From contig CM068541.1 in the NCBI GenBank assembly GCA_035048495.1, positions 16,189,929 through 16,253,928 on the forward strand: a DNA stretch of 64,000 nt, given 5' to 3'. This stretch comes from Euptelea pleiosperma (Eukaryota > Streptophyta > Magnoliopsida > Ranunculales > Eupteleaceae). The position numbers were made by a program, and so were the translations under genes. The notes beneath the pieces are model-generated. The model was not told the DNA's origin, did no database searches, and saw nothing but the letters and a program-made list of their open reading frames with translations. Shown one piece after another: positions 45,835 to 58,116 of this stretch. The stretch's first letter is position 1, and each line of letters begins with the position of its first letter.

Positions 45835-46220
45835 AATATTAAGAGTTCGGGCTCTAATGACAGCCCTAAAATATGGATGTTTGGCCAATCTTGGAGGACT
45901 CTGACCGTATGGATGTTTGGCCAATCCCTAGGAGGACCTACAAACCAACAATCAGCCTGATTAGTGATTTCTAGGCATTGGATCTTTGTACCTCAAATAC
46001 TGCTCAAATTCCCACAATTGAGATTCCCATGAAAATAAGTCCAATCCAACGCTTAGAAATCACAAATCAGGCTGATTTTTTGTTTGTCGGTCCACCTAGG
46101 GATTAGCCAAACATCCATACGGTCAGAGTCCTCTAAGAGTGAGCTACGTGACTCATATTGTGTCCTGTAACGAGAGCCCGTCATTTTAGGGCTGTCACTG
46201 GAGCCCAACCCTTAATATTA
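45835..46220. repeat. 'CCACCTAGGG' family fold-back with AATATTAAG ends
   Basis: The outermost inverted ends AATATTAAGAGTT and AACCCTTAATATT are followed by 'gacagccctaaaat' and its inverse. Then come the usual 'ccaatccctaggaggaccta' and 'ggtccacctagggattag' arms. This is the copy with the clearest outer ends. Confidence 0.55.
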
Positions 46221-46239
46221 ATTATAATAGCATGGAAGT

Positions 46240-47150
46240 CCTCATCCAGTACTCCATCCAAGACTCTCATATTCCTCTCCTTCTGCAAGTCCCAAATCAC
46301 CGCCAAGGAAAGAAGCCTTCGAGAATACGGTCCTTACAAGAAAAGGCATAGATAGAGGAGGCAATGAAGACCTCATTGGCAGATTTAGAAATGGTCAACC
46401 ACATGCCAAACTCTGAGAAAAAGAAGCGCCAAACTTACCACACTAGTCTACAGTAGAGAAAGAGATGGCTAATAGATTCTCCATCCACCTTACACATAAA
46501 GTAGTAATTAATTAATTAATTAGAATAAATTCTCTCAATCAAACTGTCTATAGTCAAAATCTTTCCTAAAGACGTTCAGACAAAGAAAGCAATCTTAGAA
46601 AGAACGTTAGAGCCTCAAATAATAGATGCCAGAAAAGTCGATCCAAGCAGCATTATCACAAACTCATGAATAGAAAGCCCTTTCTTATCTGACAACACAA
46701 AAAAAAACCCTAGAAAATTATCCTTATTAGATGACTCCCGTACCAATAATCCTCTCAAAATTGCACTCTATCTCCAACTCCCACCCAAATGCAAACCTCT
46801 ATATAAAAAAAGGAGACACCTTCAAGATAACCGTTCAAACATCATAAGAGATACGAACCTCCTTGATGATCCAACCGAAACGAGTACTCTCATATTTTGC
46901 TACTATTTCCCTTCTCCACAGACTAGGTTGTTCGTCGCCGAATTTCCAAAGCCACTTACCCAACAATGTCTTATTAGTGTCTTTCAGATCTTTAACTCCC
47001 AAGACACCCTGCTCCTTAGGTAGTAAACAAACCAAGTTCTACTCAACTAGATGGTACTTCAAAGAGTTATCTTTATCATGCTAAAGAAAATTTCTAATTA
47101 ACTTCTCAAATCTATATACCTTGAATTCGTTTGATAGCTTTAACTTCACA
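46240..47150 (-). pseudogene. LINE reverse-transcriptase C-terminal remnant (zf-RVT region)
   Basis: On the minus strand, LLPKEQGVLGVKDLKDTNK is followed by LLGKWLWKFGDEQPSLWR, the conserved LINE segment after the RT domain. Further on, across a stop, comes DGESISHLFLYCRLVW, resembling the zf-RVT zinc region with its CxxC partly lost. Stops and shifts show it is dead. Confidence 0.7.
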
Positions 47151-49800
47151 AAAGGCTCCCAATGCTTTTGTTTAATGAAACTATATATTTTGTTGGCGGG
47201 TTAGAAGCTCGGGTTGGCTAAAGTCCCATGAATGTAAGGTTTCTACGATTATAGCCACATTTGACCAATGAAGGGACATAAGATATCTAATGGCATTGAG
47301 GAACACTAAATCATTGAATTTGATCTAAAAATAATCACACAGAACATTATTAATTATTATGTCACGTAGAAATTAAATACATTGATAAATGACACTTGGA
47401 ATAACTTTTCGACACATACATGTTCAATTTATAGTGTAGGGCTATTTTATGATCATCCGATAATGTAATTAACATAATAAGATTATAATAAATTTTGAGG
47501 TGGTGGGACTACCAAGAGTCCTAGTGCGACTAGGATTCTTCAGATTTGGTCATTTTGGACCTCGGTGACACCAATAAATTAACTTGCAGTATCGATCAAT
47601 GATAATTTCATATGCATTTAATGAGGATTTAGAAGAGGCGGAGCCAATTGAAAGTGTAGGATTGAAGAAGTATTTTAGTATTTTAAATCATTTTAAAGGT
47701 TATTTTGATGAAATAATGAATTCTGAATATGCTTTTGTCGTTTTGGTACATCAGTAGTTTGATTTGTTTGCTTTCACTTTATTTTGATCATGCTGAAATT
47801 TTTGACGTTTCTGACATGGAAATTCATAAAATATTATTGGAATATGATAAAAAAAAAAAATGATTTCAAAGTGGTTAGAACCATGCCTTGTTGTGGTATT
47901 TTTGAGATTTTTCATAGAATTTTATTTGGTGTGTGATGTGCTGTAGAAGCCTTTCGAAGTGGATCCAACTGATTTTGTTTCATGTAGAAAAAACAAAAGA
48001 GTCAACTCATGACTATTTTTAACCACCCACAATTAAAATTTGACTTTTGACCGAATAAAAAGAGTTAGTTGCTTCGAATTATCTTTTCAATCATAGGTCA
48101 TAAGTCATCCAGCTCATTCGGAGCTGATTGTAGACCCATGTCAGTGTAATTTTAATTACAAAAATATTATTTCGAAACTTTGTTTAGCTTTTATCTTAAA
48201 TTTTTAAAATATAAATCAAAAGATATTTTTTTCTATAAAGAAATAACTTATTTTGAGTACTTATGTTTTCAAATATTACTTGCTTGATTTCATTAAGAAT
48301 TGACCCCCGAATCATGATACTAAATAAGAAAAAATCAACCTATTAAGTTTTGCTAGTAGAGAATTATGGATATTTATAAAATCACTAAAAGAATTATAAA
48401 ATATCATTTTTAGCCAAAATTTCTTCATTAAAGTTATTTATACTTATTTATAGAATAAAATCCTTAAAGGAAATAATTTTTGACTATTTCTCAAAAGTTG
48501 ACTTTTTCATTAAATCGCGAATGTTTTTTCAAAACCCTATCAAATGAATGTTTTGGCTTAATTACTTTTACAAAAACTACTTAATATAAATTTTAGACGA
48601 AGAGACAAAGGTATGCATGGAGCATTAATAGGAAGTCAATGCATTGTGGGACCAATTCTCCATTACTCAGATGTCAACATTACTAATTCTATTACCTGGG
48701 TAAGAGAAAAAATTGACTCTCAATTATAGCTTGCAGCACTTCCCTTTTTTGTTTAAAATGTGTATTTTGTGTTTTCTAATGTGTAATCTATTTTTATAGG
48801 CAATAATGCATTTTACATCATCAACTATTCTTCTGAGTCACCTATGGATCCATCTTCCTGAACACATCACATTTGTGAGTTGATGACTTTCGAAAAGTTA
48901 ATTGGTAGTCGGGTGATTAGATCTATAGAGGAGATCCCTACAAATGTGCATATATAGGTTATAGTAGATGTCATCCATGATTCATGTTCATACTTGGTTG
49001 GTAGAGTTGGGACATTTGGCAATCTAGAACTGTGTGAGATCATTCAATGGCTGAAATTATTTACAATTTTTAAATGTTGACTTATACGTATATTTTTTTT
49101 TAGAGATGTATAAACAATTTTAGATTTGTTTCGTAGTTGTGTGATTGATTTTTTTTTTTTTTTTTTAATGAATTATAGTTTAATCAGGTACTAAACAAAA
49201 AGTCTTTTTTTTTTTTTAAGGCAGCAAATAATTTTATTTTTCAAAACCAACACGACGGACTAAGTACGTCGTAGTTTGGCATACGAATACAATGAGACAA
49301 AACGACAGACCCGACCTTATCGTTTTTGCACTAACCAAAGGTGACGATTTATATTCTTGTAATTCTCTCTTCTCCTCCTCTTACTTGAGTATCAGAGTAT
49401 TTTTTGCAGATACTACCAACGCTCGATCAGTAGAAGAATGAAGATCTCGGCTCTTCGTATTGAAACCAACTATTCATGGATTTAAAGGGATTTGTAGATA
49501 TCACCGTTACCACCCTGAGTGGGGAAAAACTTTTGCTCCTACTGCCTGCTCAGAAAATATGAACACTCTTTTTGAGCCCACGTACCGACACATGAATTTT
49601 TAGCCATTGTCTTATGGTGGACGTGATTCACCGACAACGATCAGATAGCAACACATTGAAGCGATGTACCCGACTCCGTGTAACCGCCACCCGTTGACAA
49701 GAAAACAATCCGGGTCACCTCACCATTAAGGATTAGACGCCCGCTAGGTGAAAAGACACCGCCTACACACCGAAAATTAGGAGCAAGGCTCTGCGATACA
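47150..49800. other. AT-rich intergenic, probable old retroelement debris
   Basis: No ORF, RNA or clear repeat boundary was seen. GAGTATCAGAGT at about 49387 vaguely resembles an LTR-element primer site, and poly-A/T runs occur at 47850 and 49149-49166. Nothing here is firm. Confidence 0.25.
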
Positions 49801-49839
49801 TAATTCTGTATCAAAAATTTGATATATAGAAATCTCTCA

Positions 49840-50240
49840 CAATGCCATGTGGCACACCTAACACCAAAATGATCTTTATTTGTGACTTATAGCCATTGGA
49901 TCCGAGCACTTTTTCATCATAGGCTTCATGAACAAGCCTATGGATGGGCATCAAGCCCATGGTGAAAAAAGTACTACTGAATCGCATGGCCTGAAATCAC
50001 CAAGAGGTGAACCAAACATTCATAGCCCCACGGCATTTTGAGGGATTCTGCATAATAGTTTTTTTTTCTTCAAAATTTAATCCAACCAGTGATATCTAGC
50101 CGTTCAGTCTGAGTACCCACATAAATGCTCGAAACCAATGGCTAGAAATCACCAATCGGGCTGGTTTTTGGTGCAAAGGTCCAAAAAGGGGTGGGCCCAA
50201 CACTCATGGTCAGGGGGCCGGAAAGAGTTGCCACGTGGCC
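49840..50240. repeat. Fold-back repeats of the 'GTGCTCAAATCC' family
   Basis: Inverted halves occur around 49950 ('ccgagcactttttcatcata' against 'atggtgaaaaaagtac'). A second partial copy lies at 50080-50240 ('gctagaaatcaccaatcggg', 'ggtccaaaaaggggtgggcc'). Confidence 0.45.
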
Positions 50241-51356
50241 TTTTTTTAGCTACCCTATAGAGGTTAAAAAAAAGGGAATTTCAAACTTAAAAGTATTATT
50301 ACTTAAATAGAAAGAATTCAAATACGGATAAAACTGATTGAAAGCTCACCAAACTCTTAACAGAAATTTTATGATCAAAGTATGATAGAAAAAGTCGTTT
50401 TTTGCACAAAATCTACAAGCTTTGGAACATTCTGTTCGCCAGGGAGTTGGTAGTTTTCGGCCGACTCCCACGCTTCTTTGTTTGCCACATAATACTTACT
50501 TTAAGACAGTTTTTATATTTAGTTTTCTAGTCCATATTACGTGAAGTACGTGGCAAACCAAGATACGTTGGAGTTAGGTACGTTAGCCAACACCCTGGAT
50601 TACAAAATTCAAATTTATCCATCTTCACGGTCGATCCTTGTGCACATTCAACCCAAGTTTTAAGAAACTTCTACGATTTCTGGTGGAATATGGTTGAGTT
50701 CTCAACGGTCCCTTTAACATTCAAAAAAAAAAAAAAACGAAAAGGGGTAGACCATGAGTACCCACCATTCAATGGATCAACACTACTAATGATCTCAACC
50801 ATCTAATTAAGTCAATATAATATCTAACACGTGTTTCAAGAAAATTCATTATATCAGATGGTTCACATGATCTGATTTGATTATTTGACCTACAACATCG
50901 ATCTCCTAGGCTGTACCCATTGAATGGTAAACGGTAGACCCCCAACATTAAATTGGGTCCCACCTAAGACATCTCCTATGTCAAACATTGACGTAGTGAA
51001 TTTGAATTTAGATACTGTACACCAAGGTGTTGGGTAACTTACCGAACTCCCACAATTCATGCCACATGTCAGACTGAAAAAAAGAAGAAATAAAAAACTG
51101 ACTTTATAGATAAGTACGTGGTTAACAAATTAGATGAATTCCTCCTCAATGTCGTTTTCCCTTTTCCATTTTTGTATTGTTTTTTTTTCCTTTGATGAGA
51201 AAGATCTAACCAATGGTCCAAAAAAGTCAGTACCTCTAATGGTTGAGATCATCTAGTTTGGTTTTCAACATACAAGGTGGGGACCTATCAAATAGTGGGG
51301 TCCTCTGATCATAAGTTGATATTGTTCTTATACAGTCATATATATAGTCAAGTTTT
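50241..51356. other. Distal upstream region of the GPAT gene
   Basis: A weak inverted pair (ACCCACCATTCAATGG at 50760 and CCCATTGAATGGT at 50918) suggests another old fold-back unit. No gene was seen. Confidence 0.3.
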
Positions 51357-51420
51357 TTATAGAGAGAGAGAGAGAGAGAGAGGTAAAATAAAGGAAATGG
51401 TGATGTTATATGCATTTGTG

Positions 51421-51474
<54 letters not shown>

Positions 51475-51566
51475 GGGCACATGGTGATGTTATTTCCATT
51501 TGTGTATGAGAGAGAGAGAGAGAGAGAGTTAAAATAAAGGACATGCTGATGTTATTTCCATCTGTG

Positions 51567-51603
<37 letters not shown>

Positions 51604-51627
51604 ATGGTGATGTTATTTGCATTTGTG

Positions 51628-51670
<43 letters not shown>
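51357..51670. repeat. Compound (GA)n minisatellite upstream of GPAT
   Basis: Five GA runs (about 51361-51382, 51425-51470, 51508-51528, 51570-51600 and 51630-51668) are separated by near-identical spacers. A typical spacer reads 'acatggtgatgttatttcca' then 'tttgtgtat'. It ends about 200 bp before the TATA box. Family knowledge: GA tracts can bind BBR/BPC factors; a role here is inference. Confidence 0.85.
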
Positions 51671-51671
<1 letters not shown>

Positions 51672-51868
51672 GGTACTATAATTATAATCAACATACAGAA
51701 AAGAGAACTCAATTTTCAACGCAAACCAAAATCTGAAATCTCCAAGGCGGTCACCAACACTCCAACCTAACATGCTAGGAAGGAAGAAAAGAGCTAAAGT
51801 ATGCTGAGGTGCATTTAATGCCAGCGGTGTGGTTAACTGGTCAACTTCTTCCTCATCTTTTATTACTC

Positions 51869-51875
51869 TATATAT
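51869..51875 (+). promoter_or_regulatory. Probable TATA box of the GPAT gene
   Basis: TATATAT in a CT-rich context lies about 75 bp before the start codon. It is downstream of an in-frame ATG at 51829, which it therefore excludes as the start. Confidence 0.5.
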
Positions 51876-51948
51876 CTTCCATCTATCTCTTCATCTTCTC
51901 TTCATCCCCTCCATTAAACTTTCCGCCTCCTCATCCCCAACACTAAAA

Positions 51949-53793
51949 ATGGTTTTCCCTGTGGTTTTTCTCAAGCTTGTAGACTGGCTTTTGTACCAGC
52001 TCTTGGCCAACTCATGTTACAGAGCTGCTAAGAAGATCATGAACTATGGTTTCTTCTTTAGAAACCCATCTCTTAGATCATCGCAACAGTCTTCTTTGTT
52101 CCCTAGTGTGACCAAGTGTAATTTGGAGTGTTTGGGGTCCAGGACTTTGGTTTGTGACATTGATGGTACCTTGTTAAGGTCCCAATCTTTGTTTCCTTAC
52201 TTTATGTTGGTTTCCTTTGAAGGTGGTAATATTCTTAGAGCCTTTTTATTGCTTCTATCATGTCCCCTTTTATGGGTTTTGGACCATGAACTTAGTTTGA
52301 GAGTCATGGTGTTCATCTCCTTCTGTGGGCTTAAGTTGAAGGACATTGAAAGTGTTGGAAGGGCAGTTTTGCCTAAGTTCTTTCTTGAGAATCTAAACCT
52401 TCAAGCCTATGAGGTGTTGAAATCAACAGGGAAGAGGGTTGTCTTCACAAGTGTCCCTAGAGTGATGGTTGAAGGTTTCCTCAAAGATTATTTGAGGGTT
52501 GATGTTGTTGTAGGGACTGAATTACAGAGTGTTGGGGGCTACTTTACTGGTTTTCTTACTGAATCTGGTCTGCTTGTTAAGCACAAGGCTCTCAAGGAGT
52601 TTTTTGGAGAGAAGAAGCCTGATATTGGGCTTGGGAGTTCAAATAATCTACATGATCATCTCTTTATCTCCCTCTGCAAGGTAAATTCAAGCCTTACATT
52701 CTCAAACCAATCATGATAGAAATAGAGAGAATTGTTTGACTTCTCTCATGCAAAATAATCATTCTTTTTTTGGTAATATTAATGTGTTTATGCTTATCTG
52801 CATGTCTACCAAATTAACCAACCCCAACAATAAAATAATCCTTCTCTTTTTTCTTCCTTCATTCATGAATCTTACATGGTTTTTTTTTCCTTCATTCAGG
52901 AAGCTTATGTGGTGAACAAGGAAGACAACAAGAACAGTGCAAGTTCAGTGATGCCAAGAGAGAAATATCCAAAGCCATTAGTGTTTCATGATGGGAGGCT
53001 TGCTTTCTTACCAACTCCATTTGCAACACTTTCCATGTTCTTATGGCTTCCAATGGGAATAACCCTAGCGATCTTTAGATTGATTGTTGGGATATTCTTG
53101 CCTTACAAGATAGCCATTTTTTTGGGGTGTTTGAGTGGTGTGAACATTAAGGTCAAAGGTTGTGACCCTTCAAAATCAGGTTTGAGAAAAGGGGTTCTCT
53201 ATGTTTGCACCCACAGGACTCTCTTGGACCCTGTGTTCCTCAGTACATCACTAGCGAAACCATTGACTGCAGTCACTTACAGCTTAAGCAAGATGTCTGA
53301 GTTCATGGCTCCTATAAGAACAGTTAGGTTGACAAGAGATAGAAAACAAGATGGAGAAACCATGCAAAGATTGCTAAGTGAAGGTGATCTAGTTGTTTGC
53401 CCTGAAGGAACTACATGTAGAGAGCCATATCTACTGAGATTTAGCTCTTTGTTTGCTGAATTAGCTGATGAGATTGTTCCTGTGGCCATGAACACACATG
53501 TGAGCATGTTCTATGGCACAACTGCAAGTGGGTTCAAATGCTTAGACCCAATCTTCTTCTTGATGAACCCAAGACCTAGTTATCATGTTCAGTTCCTTGG
53601 AAAGGTGCCTAGAGAGCTAACATGCGCCGGGGGGAAGTCAAGCAGTGAGGTGGCTAACAATATACAGAAACAACTAGCTGATGCTTTGGGATTTGAGTGC
53701 ACAACACTCACAAGGAGAGACAAGTATCTGATGCTAGCAGGAAATGAAGGGGTGGTGCATGATAAGAGGAAGAAATCTCTGATACACGATTAG
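51949..53793 (+). CDS. GPAT1: Glycerol-3-phosphate sn-2 acyltransferase, GPAT1-like; two exons
   Basis: Exons 51949-52680 and 52900-53793 join in phase (GT-AG intron of 219 bp), giving 541 aa. The N-terminal half is a HAD-like phosphatase domain with motif I DIDGT (70-74), K211/K213 and a GSSNNLHD motif III (to D236). Membrane segments lie at about 94-112 and 284-322. The C-terminal half is the acyltransferase domain with HRTLLD (349-354), the PEGTTCREP block (412-420) and IVPVA (436-440). The family transfers acyl groups from acyl-CoA to the sn-2 position of glycerol-3-phosphate, in ER or organelle membranes. It feeds cutin or suberin synthesis and, for GPAT1, tapetum and pollen development. 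The layout, the N-terminus and LTRRDKYLMLAGNEG near the end best match GPAT1 among GPAT1-8. The start follows the TATA box. Confidence 0.9.
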
Positions 53794-54226
53794 TAGAGGA
53801 ACTTGAAGAAGAAGAAGATGAAGAAAAAGAAAAAAAAAACATTTTTTCATATTATATATAGGCATTTTTTTTGTTAGATCTCACCTGGGAGGTCATGTGA
53901 TTGTCATTATTGTTTCTAAATCATATATATATTCTACTAAATGGTATAATCTGATTTTAGATTTTCATTGTTTCAACCATTATATCTGCCTTAAATTTAG
54001 GCCGTCTAATTGATGGACCCCACTTGTGATCAAACCATATCTTAGGAATTTTAACGGTGATGGTTAACAACAGGCCTAGAATTCGACGGATAGCAGCCGA
54101 CTATAGTTCATGTTTTTTTAATGGTGATATATATGAGATGGGTGGGAATGGATCAGTGGATGGGGTGGTGAGATGGTGTCTTCCTAGGTCGTCTCCTATT
54201 TTAATATTTTCCTACATTTCCTTCAT
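53794..54226. other. 3' flank of GPAT
   Basis: AAG/GA-rich sequence after the stop, then AT-rich text including TATATATA words, probably hold the 3' UTR. There is no ORF. Confidence 0.35.
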
Positions 54227-54340
54227 TTCCCATGTGTTGCATGGAGATGTGTGTTGATGGTAGCAATTTCTCTGGGTCTGCATTTCCCATGTGTTGCATG
54301 GAGATGTGTGTTGATGGTAGCAATTTCTCTGGGTCTGCAT
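54227..54340. repeat. Perfect 57-bp tandem duplication
   Basis: Two identical units (54227-54283, 54284-54340) begin TTCCCATGTGTTGCATGG and end GGGTCTGCAT. Confidence 0.9.
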
Positions 54341-54477
54341 TAAATTGTAGGTTAAATGCAAGCATTGAGTGATACATTAAATCCCCATTGCTGGCAACAA
54401 CAGAACTCATGTGGACGTGTCTCTCTCTCTCTCTCTCATTTATTTTGATTTTATTTTATTTGTTGTACTTGTTGAAG

Positions 54478-54850
54478 GGTCAGGATCAGGATCAGGATGA
54501 GGGTCAGGGGACACAAATTTTGACATAAAATTTCACACCAAAAAATTGGGGAGGGCCTACGTATAAATTAGAAGTTTTAGAATGGGATGATTTTTGGTGA
54601 GGATGGTCTCTATGGTGAGGAGATCACCCTCACAAAAATTCAAATCACTCTGATATTTGTAGTCTGGTTTACAAGTTGATGAATTATGGACCGTCTATTT
54701 TTTACCACCGTTAACTTGAAGTTTTTTTTGTAAACTTGAAGTTGAAACCCACATTTGATGGGGTTATAAATTTCAGAACGGCATATTTTTTGTAGGGGTG
54801 ATCTATATGGTGAGAAGATCATCCTCACCAAAAATCAGCCATTAATGTCA
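54478..54850. mobile_element. MITE (GGGTCAGGATCAGG ends), copy 1, lacking its right end
   Basis: It begins GGGTCAGGATCAGG and contains inverted inner arms ('gaggagatcaccctcac' and 'gatcatcctcaccaaaaatc'). It stops before the terminal part. Flank and element repeat from about 54858. Confidence 0.55.
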
Positions 54851-54883
54851 TCAAATTTTATTGTATTTGTTTTACTTGTTGAA

Positions 54884-55305
54884 GGGTCAGGATCAGGATC
54901 AGGATCAGGGGACACAAATTTTGACATAAAATTTCACACCAAAAAATTTGGGAGGGCCAACGTATAAATTAGAAGTTTTGGAATGGGATGATTTTTGGTG
55001 AGGATGGTCTCTATGGTGAGGAGATCACCTTCACAAAAATTCAAATCATTCTGATATTTGTAGTCTGGTTTACAAGTTGATGAATTATGGACCGTCTATT
55101 TTTTACCACCATTAACTTGAAGTTGAAACCCACATTTGATGGGGTTAGAAATTTCAGAACGGCACATTTTTTGTAGGGGTGATCTATATGGTGAGGAGAT
55201 CATCCTCACCAAAAATCAGCCATTGATTTATCTTCCATGTAGGTACACCAAAATTGGTGTGAAATTTTATGTCATAATTTGTGTCCCCTGATCCTTACCC
55301 CTTTT
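54884..55305. mobile_element. MITE (GGGTCAGGATCAGG ends), copy 2, complete
   Basis: The left end 'gggtcaggatcagg' with 'ggggacacaaattttgacat' faces the right end 'atgtcataatttgtgtcccc' and 'tgatccttacccc'. About 410 bp including the flank 'tttgt-ttacttgttgaa' is shared with copy 1, so a tandem duplication rather than two insertions is likely. Confidence 0.6.
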
Positions 55306-55329
55306 TGAAACACCATAGTTTCCAAAATT

Positions 55330-55555
55330 GGCTGTTATAGGGGTAAAAATCCGAAAAAATGTGCTTAGCGTTATAACGGAAATAACAGCCGTTATTTTGT
55401 AAAAAAAAAAAACGTTCTTTTAATGTCATCAGTTTTTTTTCTAAATAATAAAAATATTAATATTCTGAATTTTTTTTTACTCAGACGTGGCTGATGCGAT
55501 TGATTATAATGACCATTATAACGTTTCAACGGACCATTTAAAATCTTGAATTGAA
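55330..55555. repeat. Degenerate CGTTATAACG-type element
   Basis: It contains GCGTTATAACGGAAATAAC and ends in ATTTAAAATCTTG, near the family terminus. The left end and duplication are not recognisable. Confidence 0.4.
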
Positions 55556-55779
55556 ACGTACATTTTTTCGCAAATATGGATAAATTAACCAACATACTTA
55601 CCTACCATCGGCTTGGCCTGATACACTTTAGGGCTGGACTGCCATGGGCCAGCCTTGGGTTGCATTTATTTGCCAGCTTTATTTTAGAATCTGATAGCTA
55701 ATCGGGTCGGCCATGGGCCTAACAAGCTAGGACCACTAGGCTCAATGGGTCCTTATAATATAAATAGTGTGCACGTCAG

Positions 55780-57290
55780 TGATTATAGGGACCTTCTGAA
55801 GTGGCAAAATAAGAAGCTTCAACCCTAATGGCAGTTTGGAAGATTAGTTTGGAGGGATGAGCCTTTAAATTGTGGCAACTCAAGGCACAATTAGAAAATC
55901 AAAATTATAAAGTTGGCCATGTATAATATATATAGTTATTAAGGGCTTGTTTCGAAAATATATAGAAGAAATGTTATAGAAAGTAATTATCTCTGTAAAA
56001 CTATTTTGGAAATATGAAAATAATGGTACGGTAAGTAACTAAGTGGTTATGAAGGGGCTATATATATTGAAAATAATAATGATAGCATGGAAAGTAACTA
56101 AGCATTTTTAAATAAGGTTTTTTTTCTAATGACTAAGGCCCTGTTTGGGAATGCTTTTGCAAAAGCACTGTGGAAAAGCGCTTATGCAGAAGTCCTAGAA
56201 ATAGCTGTTGAGAAATGCTTTTTTCTAGAATAGCATTTGGCAAATCATACTAGAGAAGTGATGTTCTGTGTGCGGAAGTTGGTATTAGTGTTTGGCAAAA
56301 CTAGTTGTAAGCTTTTAGATTCTATTAAAATGTCAAGAATACCCTTGTATTCAAAACAAGATAGTAATAGATATTTTTGGTTCACTTAAGGCAAATACTA
56401 TGTTTTAAATTACATTTTATGGATCACAATAATGAAATAACATTAAAAATACACGAAATGCATAAAAGCAATCTAAATTAATTAACCCATCAATCCCAAG
56501 ATCCAATTAGTCTCTTTTTATGACAGACTTTTACTACTGACTGTATGGATGTTTGGGTTGATGAGGACGAGAATGAGGATTAGAATGTCTATGGTTGCAA
56601 AGGGAAAATGCTTGTAAAGAAGGGAATTGGGGTTAGGGTTAGGATTAGGGTCTATGGAGGGCCTTTTGAGTTTCTGAGAAGGGGAGGATGCGGGCATGGT
56701 GGTAATGAACGAGAAATAGTGGAGCATGTTATTGTTTTTGCTATTAGCCATTTTGTAACAATGAAGAAAGAGGGGACAAAAAGGTAAAAAATGCCAGAAT
56801 CGTTTTGACAGTGATTTGCTTCCCGCAAAAATGTGGAAGTGCTTTTTCAAGAAACACCGTACCCTCCAAGGTATTTATCAAAAAAACATTTTTAGATTCT
56901 CTTAGACGCTAGAAGCCGAAGCATTTTGGAAGCCAAACACAAATTTATGCTAAGGAAGTACTTCTCAGCACCAAAAGCTGGAGAAGCGCTTCTGCAGAAG
57001 CATTCGCAAACACTACCTAAGCTTTTTAAAACCAAAATATTTGATTTAATAATAGGTAAGTACAGTATATGGGGCATTTCATTAATATTTTTTTTCGTAG
57101 AAAGACATTTAATAATGAACTAACATGCATGTTGCCTACTAAAAAACATGAACTAATAGGTGCTTATATATCTTGACAGGTGCCTAGTTTTTTTTTGTCT
57201 TAATAGGCAACTAATAGGTGCCTTCGTGAATGTCATGTTAATGTTGTGTGCCAACTCATGTTTTGCTGGCTTTAAAAGAGTAATAGATTA
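55780..57290. repeat. 'AAGTAATTAA' family copy, interrupted by a Harbinger element
   Basis: It shares 'gaagtggcaaaataagaag', 'tttggagggatga' and 'ttttaaaaccaaaatatttg' words with 36390-38600. It resumes after the insertion at 56137-57017. Confidence 0.5.
56137..57017. mobile_element. Non-autonomous PIF/Harbinger element, 881 bp, TSD TAA
   Basis: GGCCCTGTTTGGGAATGC faces GCATTCGCAAACACTACC, and TAA is duplicated (56134-56136, 57018-57020). Inner arms pair further ('gcttatgcagaagtcc' against 'gcttctgcagaagcatt'). The empty site is visible at 38345-38375. No transposase was found. Confidence 0.7.
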
Positions 57291-57679
57291 GTGGGAATTA
57301 ACCTCATATGAGGTCTCATTTTTTTTCTTACTTTAATCATATCTATTATGACTTATGAGATCTCTTGATCATCTCCTACATTTATCTATTTTACTATTTA
57401 AAGAACAAAGCCCCTTCTTGGGTTATGCCAAAATGCCCCAAAATTTTCAAAAATACATTTGTTCTTTTGTTTTCTTAAAGTTATTCATTTAGTAGGGGTC
57501 CTTTGGTCTTTTAGTGTGCTCATTAAATGTAGTCTCCAATAAAAAATAAAAAACTTCCTCTCATCTCATGTCAAATTGATAATTAAAAAAATGGTGGCAT
57601 TATTTGCATACACCTTTTCCATGCGTACACACACATCTAATCTATACACACCGTAAGTTACAAAAAAACTGACAAAGAA

Positions 57680-58026
57680 GAGGAACCCACCACCATTGTC
57701 CTCTTCTTCTTTACCACCGCCAAAACCATACCTCCACCGTACCGCTTCTTCCACCACAACCACTGCACCACCACCACTGCCTTCTTCTTCTTCATCTACC
57801 GCCACCACCACCAAGGCACCTCCGTCCACCCTCCTCTCTCTCTCTCTTTCTTAAAAAAATTCTCGTGCATGTCGGCAAGCCAGGGCAGACATGCCTTTGT
57901 CTATGTCGACAGGCAATGGCCAATATGACTTTGGCGATGTCAGCCCTAGCTAGCCAACATGCATGAGATTTGTTTAAAGGAAGATGGTGAAAGAGAGAAA
58001 GGAGAGAGTGAAAGAGAGAGGGAAAG

Positions 58027-58116
<90 letters not shown>

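Noticed and set aside
49380..49400. LTR retrotransposon primer-binding site
   Set aside because: GAGTATCAGAGT is only a partial match and no LTR end or internal domain lies nearby.
51236..51712. 158-codon minus-strand frame rich in Ser-Leu
   Set aside because: It is a translation of GA/CT dinucleotide runs.
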